Source: Bifidobacterium subtile (GTDB lineage: Bacteria; Actinomycetota; Actinomycetes; Actinomycetales; Bifidobacteriaceae). Taken from it: a DNA stretch of 64,000 bases. A program made the translations under genes and the position numbers. The notes under the pieces were generated by a model. It was not told the origin of the DNA and did no database searches. It saw only the letters and a program-made list of their open reading frames with translations. Positions within the stretch are counted from its first letter, which is position 1. Every line of letters starts with the position of its first letter. The stretch lies in assembly GCF_000741775.1 (NCBI RefSeq), contig NZ_JGZR01000006.1:310001-374000 (forward strand). Direction: 5' to 3'. This document shows, in pieces, positions 9,240 through 17,909 of the stretch.

Positions 9240-9610
9240 CGCGCTGAGGCGACTGCATATCAGCTCTCAGAAATGGTGGTATTCCGCCAAAATGCTGTGT
9301 ACGCGATTCGTGGTCTACTTGGAGAAGTGCCTAACGAACGAAAAAAGCACCTAATGAATGATGGTTTCGAACTGCTGAGCGCTTGTACCGCTGTGGCCGT
9401 GGGTTGGCGGGGTTAGAGGCCAAAAGTGGCTTGGGGTGTTCTCTGGTCGTTCATTAGGCACTTTTTTCGTTCGTTAGGTACTTGCGAAAGTATGCGCTCG
9501 GTTTGCTCTTTGCAAGATCGTTGGAATTCCGTCAATTCTACGAATATGACATGCTCCGGAAAACCTCGATTGACTTTTCGCACACAGCAATGTGCTTAGT
9601 AAAATAGGGA
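9240..9610. repeat. Inverted-repeat element of the CATTAGG family, copy 1
   Basis: Two 35-base arms (9327-9361 and 9447-9481) are inverted copies with about three mismatches. Their core is TTCATTAGG-n-TTTTTTCGTTCGTTAGG. The arms enclose about 85 bases without coding features. Flanking pieces (TTCCGCCA near 9290 and TTCCGTCAA near 9526; GTGCTTAGTAAAAT at about 9592) recur at the other copies near 42110-42430 and 56800-57200. The region is noticeably richer in A and T than the neighbouring genes. No transposase is present; a MITE-like or structured-RNA element is possible. Confidence 0.6.
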
Positions 9611-9644
9611 TCGGGGCTGGTGAGGTGAAATCAGCGGGGCATAG

Positions 9645-9860
9645 GCAACGTCAATGATATGGTCTCGCCTAAGTCACACTTATGGGTTTTCCTAAGTCAA
9701 TGTTATGGGAAAATGTGCGGTGATTGCGGCAGCCGCAATGCTTGGGGCTGGGCAGTGATGCTGGTCTGGGCCGTTGTTGATGCCGCTGCGGGCGCTCGCG
9801 TGTGCGCAGCCATGAAGTCAAGCCGTGCAGCCAAGCTATGACACCGCGCCAATGTGCGTT
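9645..9860 (+). repeat. Empty copy of the DUF4143 ATPase cassette flanks
   Basis: Positions 9645-9708 match 16393-16456 at all but about one base, including the repeated motif CCTAAGTCACACTTATGGG. Directly after it, 9726-9825 matches 17700-17797 at roughly 90 percent. In the second location these two stretches are separated by the 392-residue ATPase gene; here only about 17 bases lie between them. This is best read as the same cassette without its gene, by deletion or by never having been occupied. The copies are in the same orientation and bracket the importer/hutF island. Confidence 0.7.
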
Positions 9861-9966
9861 GATCGTTGATCGTTGTGCGGCGATGTCTGTGGAAGTAACA
9901 CGGTGTTTACCGAACTGGTGCCATTGAGAAATCATTTTTTATTTAACTCATTCATTGCAGGTGAAA

Positions 9967-9984
9967 ATGAATTAATACATTCAT
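9967..9984. promoter_or_regulatory. Palindromic operator candidate before the amino-acid importer
   Basis: The stretch ATGAATTAATACATTCAT has 6-base arms around a central six bases and lies 58 bases before the importer start. Seventeen bases of it (TGAATTAATACATTCAT) match 15 of 17 bases of a site at 16313-16329, in front of the M20-hutF pair. The RpiR-type regulator encoded at 12351 is the natural candidate to bind both. Confidence 0.5.
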
Positions 9985-10041
9985 CGGCTTTCGTTCGGAG
10001 GAGCCCGGTTGCTATGGCCGATGCTCGAAAAGGAGAGACAT

Positions 10042-10800
10042 ATGATGCGCAAGAAAATTGCAGCAATTGCCGTGGCCGCGCTGACCGTTGTATCGATGCT
10101 GAGCGGCTGTGGGTCGTCCGGTCAGTCGGGAGCCCAATCGGGAGGAACGCTCACTGTCGGTACTGATGCGACATTCCAACCATTCGAGTATCAAGAAAAC
10201 GGCAAATACAAAGGCTTCGATATCGATCTGATGCAGGCAATGGCCAAGAAGGCCGGTTATGAGAAGGTCGAATGGGTTAATACCGCATTCAAGGGACTTA
10301 TTCCGGGGCTGTTGTCCAAGAAGTTCGATGTAGCGGCTTCTGCCATCTACATCACACCGGAACGCCAGCAGCAAATCGATTTCACTAATACGTATTATCC
10401 GGGCGGACTCGCGATTATGGTCCCTGCCGGTAATACGACCGTCAAGGATCGTTCGGATCTTGCAGGCAAAACCGTCGCCGTCCAAACCGGCACCAAATCT
10501 GTGGAGTGGCTCAAGCAGAATGAGCCTCAGGCCAAAATCGTCGAGGTCGAGAGCAACAGTGAAATGTTCTTGCAAGTGGCAAGCGGCAAATCCGATGTGG
10601 CAGTGACGGGCAAGCCTGCGGCAAAGGCCTACGCAAAGACGAATCCCAAAGTCAAGGTCATCGATAAGACGTTGACGACTGAGGAGTATGGATTCGGTGT
10701 GCGCAAGGAGGATTCCCAGCTGAAAGAGAAGCTCAACAAAGCTCTTAAGGACGTGAAGGCGGACGGCGAGTACGACAAGATCATGGCGAAGTATTTCTAA
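10042..10800 (+). CDS. Amino-acid ABC transporter substrate-binding lipoprotein
   Basis: The 252-residue protein belongs to the family 3 periplasmic-binding-protein fold used for glutamine, histidine, arginine and related solutes. A signal peptide ends in a lipobox (VSMLSGC), so it should be anchored by lipid to the outside of the membrane. The ligand domain starts at GTLTVGTDATFQPFEY and shows the family motif GFDIDLMQAMAKK. The start at 10042 is chosen because AAAGGAGAG sits six bases before it; an upstream in-frame start at 10009 has no such site. It is the first gene of a three-gene transporter operon. The substrate is not determinable; linkage to hutF/M20 suggests histidine or a breakdown product. 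Confidence 0.9.
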   Translation: MMRKKIAAIAVAALTVVSMLSGCGSSGQSGAQSGGTLTVGTDATFQPFEYQENGKYKGFDIDLMQAMAKKAGYEKVEWVNTAFKGLIPGLLSKKFDVAASAIYITPERQQQIDFTNTYYPGGLAIMVPAGNTTVKDRSDLAGKTVAVQTGTKSVEWLKQNEPQAKIVEVESNSEMFLQVASGKSDVAVTGKPAAKAYAKTNPKVKVIDKTLTTEEYGFGVRKEDSQLKEKLNKALKDVKADGEYDKIMAKYF

Positions 10801-10863
10801 GGGCCCGACAACGGTTGATTTGTCTTTCAACTGATTCGCTTCATACTGTGCGAAGGAGAACGC

Positions 10864-11535
10864 ATGCTTAACTTTGGAACGTTTGTCAGCGGATCCATAT
10901 GGATGATGCTGCTGGACGGCCTGAAATTCACCGTGCTGTACACGGTTTCCGGGTTCATAATCGCTTTGGGCGTAGGATTCGTCATTGCGCAATGCCAGAT
11001 TTCAGCGAATGCCGTGCTCAACAAACTGGCATGGCTCTACCTGCTATGGTTCCGCAGCACCCCCTTGCTGATTCAACTAGTGCTGATGTTCTATGGGCTA
11101 CCGATTTTGTTTGGCATAGAGACCAAGGCATGGGTTGTCGGCGTGATTTCCATGGGCCTGTATTCAGGCTCCTACGTATCGCAAGTCATTCGCGGAGCGA
11201 TTGTCTCCATCGACAAGGGCCAGATGGAAGCCGGACGTTCCTTAGGCTACACACGGCTGCAGGTCATGATTAAAATCATTCTCCCTCAGGCCGTGCGCCG
11301 CGCATTGGCGCCACTGACCAACGAATTCATTTCATTGACGAAGAATTCCTCGTTGCTGTCCGTCATCACTGTTGTGGAATTGTTCAGGCAGGCGGATGTC
11401 ATTATCTCCACGAATTACCGAACCTTGGAGGTCTATCTGATGGCGGCTCTCCTGTACTTCGTGCTCAACAACGCCATCGGCGTACTGGGCAACATGATGG
11501 AGAAGGCTACCAAGACGGGAGAGGAGCTGGCATGA
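10864..11535 (+). CDS. Amino-acid ABC transporter permease
   Basis: The 223-residue membrane protein has about five hydrophobic helices and the HisM/GlnP family signature ([51 protein letters not shown]), the latter being the cytoplasmic loop that contacts the ATPase. A ribosome site (GAAGGAG) lies six bases before the ATG. Only one permease gene is present, so the membrane channel is probably a homodimer. The stop overlaps the ATPase start by four bases. Confidence 0.92.
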   Translation: MLNFGTFVSGSIWMMLLDGLKFTVLYTVSGFIIALGVGFVIAQCQISANAVLNKLAWLYLLWFRSTPLLIQLVLMFYGLPILFGIETKAWVVGVISMGLYSGSYVSQVIRGAIVSIDKGQMEAGRSLGYTRLQVMIKIILPQAVRRALAPLTNEFISLTKNSSLLSVITVVELFRQADVIISTNYRTLEVYLMAALLYFVLNNAIGVLGNMMEKATKTGEELA

Positions 11536-12299
11536 TTACCATCACGGGGCTCAACAAGTACTTTGGCGATCACCATGTGCTTAAGGACGTGAATCTGGAA
11601 ATACACAAGGGCGAGGTCGTTGTGGTGATTGGGCCATCCGGCTCAGGCAAGTCCACGTTGTTGCGTTGCATCAACTATTTGGAAGTGTTCCAGAAGGGAT
11701 CCATTGTCATTGATGGCGAGCAAGTGGGCGGCAACGCGCTCACTGGCAAAATGACGAGGCTCGAAGAGCGCAGGCTCAACAAGCTTCGTCAACGCCTTGG
11801 CATGGTGTTCCAGAGCTTCAACCTGTTTCCGCACAAGTCGGTGATTGAGAACATCATGATGGCGCCAATGGATCTCAAGAAGCTGTCGAAGGACCAGGCG
11901 CATGCCAAGGCCGAAGCATTGCTGAAACAGGTTGGTCTTGAGGAGAAGGCCGATGTCATGCCGTCCAGCTTGTCCGGCGGTCAGAAGCAGCGAATTGCCA
12001 TTGCGCGGGCATTGGCGATGGAGCCGGATGTGATGCTGTTTGACGAGCCGACTTCAGCCTTGGATCCCGAGATGGTGAGCGAGGTGCTCAAGGTGATGGC
12101 TGATTTGGCGGCAACGGGCATGACAATGGTCATTGTTACGCATGAGATGGGCTTTGCGCGTCAGATTGCTGACAGAATCGTGTTCATGGAAGATGGGTGT
12201 CTAGCGAGTCAAGGAACGTCCGAGGAAATCTTCGCACAGGGGCCGGAAACGAGGGTTGGCGCTTTTGTGAATAAGATATACAACAATATTCGTGTATAG
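11532..12299 (+). CDS. glnQ: Amino-acid ABC transporter ATP-binding protein (GlnQ type)
   Basis: The 255-residue nucleotide-binding subunit has Walker [11 protein letters not shown]-loop [10 protein letters not shown], signature LSGGQKQR, Walker [13 protein letters not shown] and the switch His in VIVTHEM. It powers the importer formed with the preceding permease and lipoprotein. An insertion of about ten residues ([17 protein letters not shown]) before the Q-loop is common in this subfamily. The gene has lower GC than the window average, like the rest of the island. The symbol follows family usage and does not claim glutamine as substrate. Confidence 0.92.
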   Translation: MITITGLNKYFGDHHVLKDVNLEIHKGEVVVVIGPSGSGKSTLLRCINYLEVFQKGSIVIDGEQVGGNALTGKMTRLEERRLNKLRQRLGMVFQSFNLFPHKSVIENIMMAPMDLKKLSKDQAHAKAEALLKQVGLEEKADVMPSSLSGGQKQRIAIARALAMEPDVMLFDEPTSALDPEMVSEVLKVMADLAATGMTMVIVTHEMGFARQIADRIVFMEDGCLASQGTSEEIFAQGPETRVGAFVNKIYNNIRV

Positions 12300-12350
12300 A
12301 TGCCACGGGCGATGTGTTTCCGCCTCGGCGTTTGATGGCAGGGGGAAACG

Positions 12351-13262
12351 ATGTCGAAAGAGCGAAAGGTCCGGGAATCGTGCAAGCCGGTGCAACGGCA
12401 TATTGGTGAGATTTCCGGGCTGGACGATCTGTTCGAATTGCTGAAAAGGGCCGACGGCACGGCGTCGGCGCGGAGCGTGGCTGCATATGTCGAAAAGCAT
12501 TACGCCGATATGCTGTTCATGACGGCATCGCAGGTGGCGCAGGCTGCGGGCGTGTCTCAAGGGAGCGTTTCCCGCTTTTGCTCCGAGCTGGGGTATGGCG
12601 GATATGCCAATTTTCAAGCGATGCTACGCAAGGCGTTTGGTTCGAGCGGCACTGTTTCGCAGCGCATCTCACGCCACGCCCATGAACCGCAAAGCGCTAG
12701 TCAGGAGTCCCATGAGCGTGCGCTTAATTTGGATGTCGAAAGTATTCTTGGCTTGCATAATGTGCTGGAAAGTCAGGAATATCGCAGTCTTGTGGAGTAT
12801 GTGGCCCACGCCGACAATCTTGTTTTGCTTTCCTCTCGCATCTCGGCGACAATGCTGCCATATCTCGAATACACACTCAGCAAACTCCGGCCCGGCGTTG
12901 ACTTGATCCAGCAGGGAAGCCAGGCATGGGAGTATCTTTCACTGCGAGATCCTCACAGAACTGTGGTGCTGACGACGGTATTTCCCAGGTATTCGACGCA
13001 GCTTGTTGAAAAGATTGCGCAATTGCATAGCACTGGGTTCACCATTCTTGCGTTGACTGATTCCCATCTTTCGCCAGTTCGCCGATATGCGAAGCTGATG
13101 CTGTGTCTTCCTGTCGTCGTATCGGCGACGTTTGATAATTATGCGGCACTGGCGAGTTTCTTCAACATCGTGCTCGACGATGTCGTTCCGCTCATTCCCG
13201 AGTTGTCTGACAGAATCGAAGGCATCGACCGCTTGGAGAAATCATCAGGCGTATATGAGTAG
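12351..13262 (+). CDS. MurR/RpiR-family transcriptional regulator
   Basis: The 303-residue protein has an N-terminal helix-turn-helix of the RpiR type (about residues 55-100: TASQVAQAAGVSQGSVSRFCSELGY) and a C-terminal SIS domain (about 140-270), normally a phosphosugar sensor. The SIS signature is weak (LVLLSSRISATMLPYLEYTLS), so the ligand may not be a sugar. A strong AGGGGGAA ribosome site precedes the ATG. It lies just after the importer operon and is convergent with hutF. The shared palindromes at 9967 and 16313 suggest that it controls both. RpiR-type regulators of histidine or amino-acid catabolism are known from other bacteria. Confidence 0.88.
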   Translation: MSKERKVRESCKPVQRHIGEISGLDDLFELLKRADGTASARSVAAYVEKHYADMLFMTASQVAQAAGVSQGSVSRFCSELGYGGYANFQAMLRKAFGSSGTVSQRISRHAHEPQSASQESHERALNLDVESILGLHNVLESQEYRSLVEYVAHADNLVLLSSRISATMLPYLEYTLSKLRPGVDLIQQGSQAWEYLSLRDPHRTVVLTTVFPRYSTQLVEKIAQLHSTGFTILALTDSHLSPVRRYAKLMLCLPVVVSATFDNYAALASFFNIVLDDVVPLIPELSDRIEGIDRLEKSSGVYE

Positions 13263-13292
13263 TGAGTAGCGGATAGGTGTGGCCGGCGCTAG

Positions 13293-14777
13293 CTAGTCCC
13301 GCAGTTGCTTGGTCAGTAATGCGATTTCCCGCGCAGATGCTTCTGCGGCGTGCATGCCCTGATTAACGACGAGTTTTCCACCGACGACTACATAACGTAC
13401 ATCACTTGCCGAGGCAACAAAGGGAATGTTTTGCAGGTCTGCGCCTGCGATACGCGGAGAATTGGCGATGTCAAGGGTCACGAAATCGGCGAGAGCGTTT
13501 TCCTGGACGCTTCCGGCGTTCTTCCATCCGCATGAACGCTGTCCGTTAGCGGTCATGATATTTACCAGTTCGGCGCAGGAGAATGCGTCTCGCCTTCCAG
13601 ATAGCAGCCGTTCATGGGCATCAAGCTGACGAATCTCCTCGAATGGATCGATGCGCACATTTTCGTCTGAGCCTATGCATAGCTTGATGCCTGCATCTCG
13701 CATAGCTGCGGCCGGACCGATGCCATCCGCCAGATTCGCCTCCGTGGTCGGGCAGAATGCCACCGACGCACCAGATGCAGCCAGCAGCGTGATATCGTCA
13801 GCGGTCAGATGAGTAGCGTGGACGGCGCATGCATTGCCGCCCCAGAACCCGATGGTCTGCATCAATGCCGCAGGGGTCATGCCGCTATGTCGCAGGCAAT
13901 CCTTGTTTTCTGCAACCTGTTCGGAGAGATGAATATGGACTGGCCTGGGCTCGGCACCAAGCGCCAAAGACTCTCGGGACCAGTCGGCGATGATGCGAGC
14001 GTCTTGCGGCGAGCAAGCCCTTACGGAATGTGCCGCCGCGCCAATGCGGATTGTTTGTCGCTGAGCATCATCCAGATTTCGTTCCAGCGCCGCGACTCGT
14101 TCGAGCCATGCTTCCGGAGATTGATCGGAGAAGCGCTGTTGCTTGGCATTCAGTGGGGAACCTGCAACATCCGCATGCAGATAGCATGTGTCGAGCAGCG
14201 TGAGCCTGATTCCTACCTCCTGTGCTGCGGCTATCAGGGCCTTGCCCATAGCATTGGGGTCATTATAGGACTGTCCGGATAGTTGATGATGGATGTAATG
14301 GAATTCAGCGACGGTCGTGTAGCCTGCCAGAAGCATCTCCGTATATACGGCCTTGGCGTAGCGGAAATACAAGTCCGGGGTCAGCCGAGAGGCTATCGCA
14401 TACATGGTGTCGCGCCAAGACCAGAAATTGCCGCCAGCGAAGTCAATGCCCCGCAGCGCCCGGTGGAAGGTGTGGGAATGACAGTTTGCAGCTCCCGGGA
14501 TGGTCAGTCCCTCGAGTCTGATGTCGCTGGGGTCATATGCGGCACCGGATCGCACCGCACCTATGAGGCCATTTGCTTCCGTGACGATGCGTACGTCATG
14601 CTCGATGCCGTTTGATGTCCAGCACAAAGGCGTCCAATACGTTGTTCCAGCGCGTGACGTGCCGTTGGCAACGCTAGGAATGTTAGTGTTGTTGGCGGTA
14701 ACGATGACATCGGAGGAATTCGCTGTGCCAGCTATGGGCTGAACGGCGTGTTCGCGATTGTCAGAGTAATTATTCAT
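13293..14777 (-). CDS. hutF: Formimidoylglutamate deiminase-like amidohydrolase, HutF (island copy)
   Basis: The 494-residue amidohydrolase-superfamily enzyme should convert N-formimino-L-glutamate to N-formyl-L-glutamate and ammonia. Metal-site motifs are NCHSHTFHRALRG, HIHLSEQ, CAVHATHLT and LCIGSDENVRIDPFEEIR; FWSWRDTMY is typical of HutF. The start at 14777 (MNNYSDN) has a GGAAAG ribosome site and overlaps the end of the M20 gene by eight bases; a longer reading from 14801 is less likely. A second copy lies at 59286, with many identical blocks. The pair M20-HutF is repeated in the same order at both places. An alternative is a related guanine/cytosine-type deaminase, but the HutF motifs fit better. 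Confidence 0.82.
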   Translation of the reverse strand: MNNYSDNREHAVQPIAGTANSSDVIVTANNTNIPSVANGTSRAGTTYWTPLCWTSNGIEHDVRIVTEANGLIGAVRSGAAYDPSDIRLEGLTIPGAANCHSHTFHRALRGIDFAGGNFWSWRDTMYAIASRLTPDLYFRYAKAVYTEMLLAGYTTVAEFHYIHHQLSGQSYNDPNAMGKALIAAAQEVGIRLTLLDTCYLHADVAGSPLNAKQQRFSDQSPEAWLERVAALERNLDDAQRQTIRIGAAAHSVRACSPQDARIIADWSRESLALGAEPRPVHIHLSEQVAENKDCLRHSGMTPAALMQTIGFWGGNACAVHATHLTADDITLLAASGASVAFCPTTEANLADGIGPAAAMRDAGIKLCIGSDENVRIDPFEEIRQLDAHERLLSGRRDAFSCAELVNIMTANGQRSCGWKNAGSVQENALADFVTLDIANSPRIAGADLQNIPFVASASDVRYVVVGGKLVVNQGMHAAEASAREIALLTKQLRD

Positions 14778-16218
14778 GCTGTGCTTTCCATCCTTGTGCA
14801 ATGTCGTGGGTTATGGCCTGCATCGCAGCTGCATACGCGGCTACGCCGAGCGTGCAGTCATATGGCGTCGCGTATTCGGCTGGCGTGTGGGAAGCTCCGG
14901 TTAGATTGCGTACGAAGAGCATGCCTGCACTCGAGCCGGTTTCGGACAGGATGCCTGCATCGTGCCCGGCTGCTGTGCCATTGACAGGAATAGGAATATG
15001 GGCGGGAAGCTCTTTAAATGCGTTGCCGACCGTAGAAACCAGCAGTCGTTGCAATTCGCCTGAGAATATGGTGCCTGGTGTCCATGATTCTCGAAGCATG
15101 GAGAAATCGTATTGGCTGTGCGATGTCTGTGATTCGAATTCGCCGTATTCGGCTCGGCGTTGCAGAGCTTTGATGGTGCTGAGAACCTGCTGCTCCTCGC
15201 ATGCACGGCAGTCCAGCCAGCAGGTGGCGTGAGAAGGAATGACATTCGGGCCATTCGGCGTAATCTGGATGCGTCCGACGGTAGTGCGCGAATGGTGGTG
15301 CTCGGCCTCCTCGCGTGCCGCGAGAATGAAATGCGCCAGTCCTAATGTGGGGTCGTGCCGCATAGCGATGGGGGAGCATCCGGCATGGTTGGCAATGCCT
15401 TCGATGTCCACCCTCCAACGGCCATGCGGCCATATGCCGTCCGCCACCGCCACGGGGGCATCTTGCTCGTTCTGCGCGCAGCCCTGCTCAATGTGGAGTT
15501 CGATGTGCGCCGCGCTGCGCAGCATATATGCATGGTTCGAGGCAAGTGACTCCGTGGTTGGAGGATTGCTGCTGGCATATGCTAGGGCAAGTTCATGCTC
15601 ATCAAACCCACGTAAGGCTCTTAGCGCGGGGGCATCGCCTTTAGTCTGTGTCAGTATTGTGTGAAAAGCTTCGAGCGCTTGGGCATAGCTGATTCCGCTG
15701 CTGTCGCGACGGTTCAGTGCATCCTGTGGGCTAAGAACGCCGGTAAGTGAACGTGAGCCGAAGCAGGCGATGGCGAAGCGTGCGCCTTCTTCATCATGGA
15801 AGTCGGCTATTCCCAGCGGAGTCTCTGGCTGCCAGCCTTGCGCATGGAGCATGTCGTAGGCGGCGATGGCGCTGAGGACTCCCAGCGGCCCATCGAATGG
15901 CCCGCCGTTGGGGACCGAATCAAGATGTGAGCCTACGCTCATGCCGGGATTGCTCTGTGACGGGGTTCCCAGCCACGCCCATTGGTTGCCGGCTGAATCG
16001 ACTTCGACCTGGAATCCCCGCCGCTGCATCGTCGCCGCGAACCAAAGCCTGAGCTGCGCCTCCTCATGAGTCCATGCGAGCCGGTTGTAGCCTTGTGCCG
16101 ATCTCCCGATGTCATCGATTTGCCAAAAGAGCGTCGCGAGATTTTCGAACGCGGTTAATAAGTGGTCTGAAATGGTGTCAAGCGGCACATGCTGCCAAAA
16201 TGTAGGTAGTGGTGTCAT
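14770..16218 (-). CDS. M20-family amidohydrolase, probable N-formylglutamate amidase (island copy)
   Basis: The 482-residue protein belongs to the allantoate amidohydrolase / N-carbamoyl-amino-acid hydrolase branch of the M20 family. Metal ligands are visible: GSHLDSVPNGG, FDGPLGV, FHDEEGARF, HIELHIEQG and AAGHDAG. The family cleaves an N-acyl or ureido group from an amino acid. Because it is co-transcribed with hutF here and at 57422, and no HutG is seen, I infer that it hydrolyses N-formylglutamate to glutamate and formate. The usual automatic label would be allantoate amidohydrolase, which the context does not support. An AAAGG ribosome site precedes the ATG. Confidence 0.8.
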   Translation of the reverse strand: MTPLPTFWQHVPLDTISDHLLTAFENLATLFWQIDDIGRSAQGYNRLAWTHEEAQLRLWFAATMQRRGFQVEVDSAGNQWAWLGTPSQSNPGMSVGSHLDSVPNGGPFDGPLGVLSAIAAYDMLHAQGWQPETPLGIADFHDEEGARFAIACFGSRSLTGVLSPQDALNRRDSSGISYAQALEAFHTILTQTKGDAPALRALRGFDEHELALAYASSNPPTTESLASNHAYMLRSAAHIELHIEQGCAQNEQDAPVAVADGIWPHGRWRVDIEGIANHAGCSPIAMRHDPTLGLAHFILAAREEAEHHHSRTTVGRIQITPNGPNVIPSHATCWLDCRACEEQQVLSTIKALQRRAEYGEFESQTSHSQYDFSMLRESWTPGTIFSGELQRLLVSTVGNAFKELPAHIPIPVNGTAAGHDAGILSETGSSAGMLFVRNLTGASHTPAEYATPYDCTLGVAAYAAAMQAITHDIAQGWKAQHE

Positions 16219-16312
16219 GTCGGCCTTTCGTCAGGTGCGAGATGCAGGTCCAAGGCATTCGAGGCCCGGTGCCATATGTGTATAGAATTATTTTATTCAT
16301 AAATATTAAATT

Positions 16313-16329
16313 TGAATTAATTCATTAAT
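16313..16329. promoter_or_regulatory. Palindromic operator candidate before the M20-hutF pair
   Basis: TGAATTAATTCATTAAT contains the perfect palindrome TGAATTAATTCA and lies about 95 bases before the M20 start on the minus strand, in an AT-rich stretch with further TTATTCATAAATATT-like sequence. It matches 15 of 17 bases of the site at 9968-9984. Common control by the RpiR-type protein is inferred. Confidence 0.5.
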
Positions 16330-16392
16330 CACGGGCGAGTTATGCTGAAAATATGGAAGCGTGTGATACATGAAATTTCGTTGCAATGAAGC

Positions 16393-16500
16393 GCAACGTC
16401 AATGATATGGTCTTGCCTAAGTCACACTTATGGGTTTTCCTAAGTCAATGTTATGGTATTTCCTAAGTCACACTTATGGGAAAATATGACGTATGGAGGA
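16393..16500 (+). repeat. Upstream repeats of the occupied DUF4143 cassette
   Basis: Three tandem copies of a roughly 24-base unit, CCTAAGTCACACTTATGGG (16427), CCTAAGTCAATGTTATGG (16439) and again the first form (16462), run up to 20 bases before the ATPase gene. The unit is itself an imperfect palindrome (CCTAAGT against ACTTATGG). The same block with two units is found at 9645-9708. Such iterated sites just before a start suggest an operator, possibly for the ATPase's own control. Confidence 0.6.
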
Positions 16501-16506
16501 TTGCAG

Positions 16507-17685
16507 ATGATTCCAAGGCAGCTGTCTGAACAGGTTCAGCGGTCCGCCGCGTGGTTTCCGGCTGTGTCCGTCACAGGGCCGAGGCAAAGCGGCAAGTCCA
16601 CATTGGTGCGCCATGTGTTTCCCGATTATGCGTATGTGAATCTTGAAGATCTTGAAACGCGCGCGGGAGCCATGGCCGATCCGATCAGTTTCATTCGCAA
16701 TCGGCCTTATCGCTTGATTGTGGATGAGGCACAATACGCGCCCGACCTTTTTCCCATGATTCAGGTGGCCTCCGATGAGAACAAGGAACCGGGGCAATAC
16801 ATATTATCCGGCTCGCAGAATTTCCTGCTGCTCAGGCAGATTAAGCAGTCGCTTGCGGGAAGAGTGGGGATTTTGCGACTTCTGCCATTCTCCTATCGTG
16901 AGGCATTATCCGCCAAACCGGAATTAACAATAGAGGATTTCATACTGACTGGCGGTTATCCACGGCTGTATGATTCCGACGTGCCTAAGGGTCTGTTCTT
17001 CGAGAGCTACCTCGACAGTTATCTCGAACGCGATGTGGCCGATTATCTGGATGTCCGCAATCTTTCCTCGTTCCGTACTTTTCTGCGGATGTGCGCCCAG
17101 AATGTGGGAGGCTTGGTCAAGGAGACGACAATGGCGAATGCGATTGGGTCCTCGTATCGCACGATAAAATCATGGCTGTCGATACTTGAGTCCAGCTATA
17201 TCATCTTCCAGCTTCCGCCTTTTTTTGCGAATCTGAACAAACGGTTGACGAAGACGCCGAAATTATATTTTCACGACACGGGGCTGCTGTGCTATTTGCT
17301 GCGTATCAACACAGTAGAAGGTTTGCTCAATCATCCATTGTTCGGCATGATTGTCGAAAATCTGGTGATCAGCGAAACAATCAAACGGTACTACAACGCA
17401 TTGAAGACCCCGGAACTGTATTTCTATCGCGACGATAACGGAGTCGAGATTGATCTCGTCGATTGTACGCATTCCCAGACGGCCCCTGAGCTTATCGAAA
17501 TCAAATCGGGCAGGCTGTATCACGACCATTTCAGCAAGCATGTGCGATCGATTGGCGCCTTGCTCAACATTCCTGATGCGAATCGAAACGTCGTGCTTCG
17601 CATCGATGACAACTATGCTGATCACAGCGTCAATGTGCGTGGCCTACGTGACTGGCTGCTCAAAGATGAACCGGCAGCCGTGTAG
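16507..17685 (+). CDS. AAA ATPase with DUF4143 C-terminal domain (cassette gene)
   Basis: The 392-residue protein has an AAA_14-type ATPase domain (about residues 1-170), with Walker A GPRQSGKST and Walker B-like LIVDEAQYAPD, and the arginine-rich SGSQNFLLLRQIKQSLAGRV sensor segment. A C-terminal DUF4143 domain follows (about 200-350, including YFHDTGLLCYLL and a nuclease-like FYRDDNGVEIDLV...IEIKSG block). Function of the family is not known. The start at 16507 follows a GGAGGA site by six bases. The gene is bounded by repeats also found, without the gene, at 9645-9860, so it behaves as a cassette. A different member lies at 53969. Confidence 0.85.
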   Translation: MIPRQLSEQVQRSAAWFPAVSVTGPRQSGKSTLVRHVFPDYAYVNLEDLETRAGAMADPISFIRNRPYRLIVDEAQYAPDLFPMIQVASDENKEPGQYILSGSQNFLLLRQIKQSLAGRVGILRLLPFSYREALSAKPELTIEDFILTGGYPRLYDSDVPKGLFFESYLDSYLERDVADYLDVRNLSSFRTFLRMCAQNVGGLVKETTMANAIGSSYRTIKSWLSILESSYIIFQLPPFFANLNKRLTKTPKLYFHDTGLLCYLLRINTVEGLLNHPLFGMIVENLVISETIKRYYNALKTPELYFYRDDNGVEIDLVDCTHSQTAPELIEIKSGRLYHDHFSKHVRSIGALLNIPDANRNVVLRIDDNYADHSVNVRGLRDWLLKDEPAAV

Positions 17686-17695
17686 CTGTTTCGAG

Positions 17696-17860
17696 GTGTG
17701 CGGCAGCCGCAATGCTTAGGGCTGGGCAGTGATGCTGGTCTGGGCCGTTGCTGGTGACGCTGCGGGCGCTCGCATGTGCGCAGCCACGAAGCCAGACTAT
17801 GACACTGCGCTATGGCGGCAAGCCATTGAACCGCGCCGATGTGCGTAATTTCACGCGAAA
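17696..17860 (+). repeat. Downstream flank of the occupied DUF4143 cassette
   Basis: From 17700 the sequence GCGGCAGCCGCAATGCTT and the next 80 or so bases repeat 9726-9825 in direct orientation with about 10 percent differences. It begins 14 bases after the ATPase stop codon. The segment holds no credible gene; an antisense open frame across it also reads into the fba promoter and looks accidental. Confidence 0.6.
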
Positions 17861-17909
17861 ATCTGACCTGCTGTGTGCGTTTCCGGGTGGTTGAGGCGAT
17901 AATGGGATT

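Noticed and set aside
9132..9416. Plus-strand open frame of 94 residues upstream of the importer
   Set aside because: It runs through an arm of an inverted repeat, has no family likeness and lacks a ribosome site.
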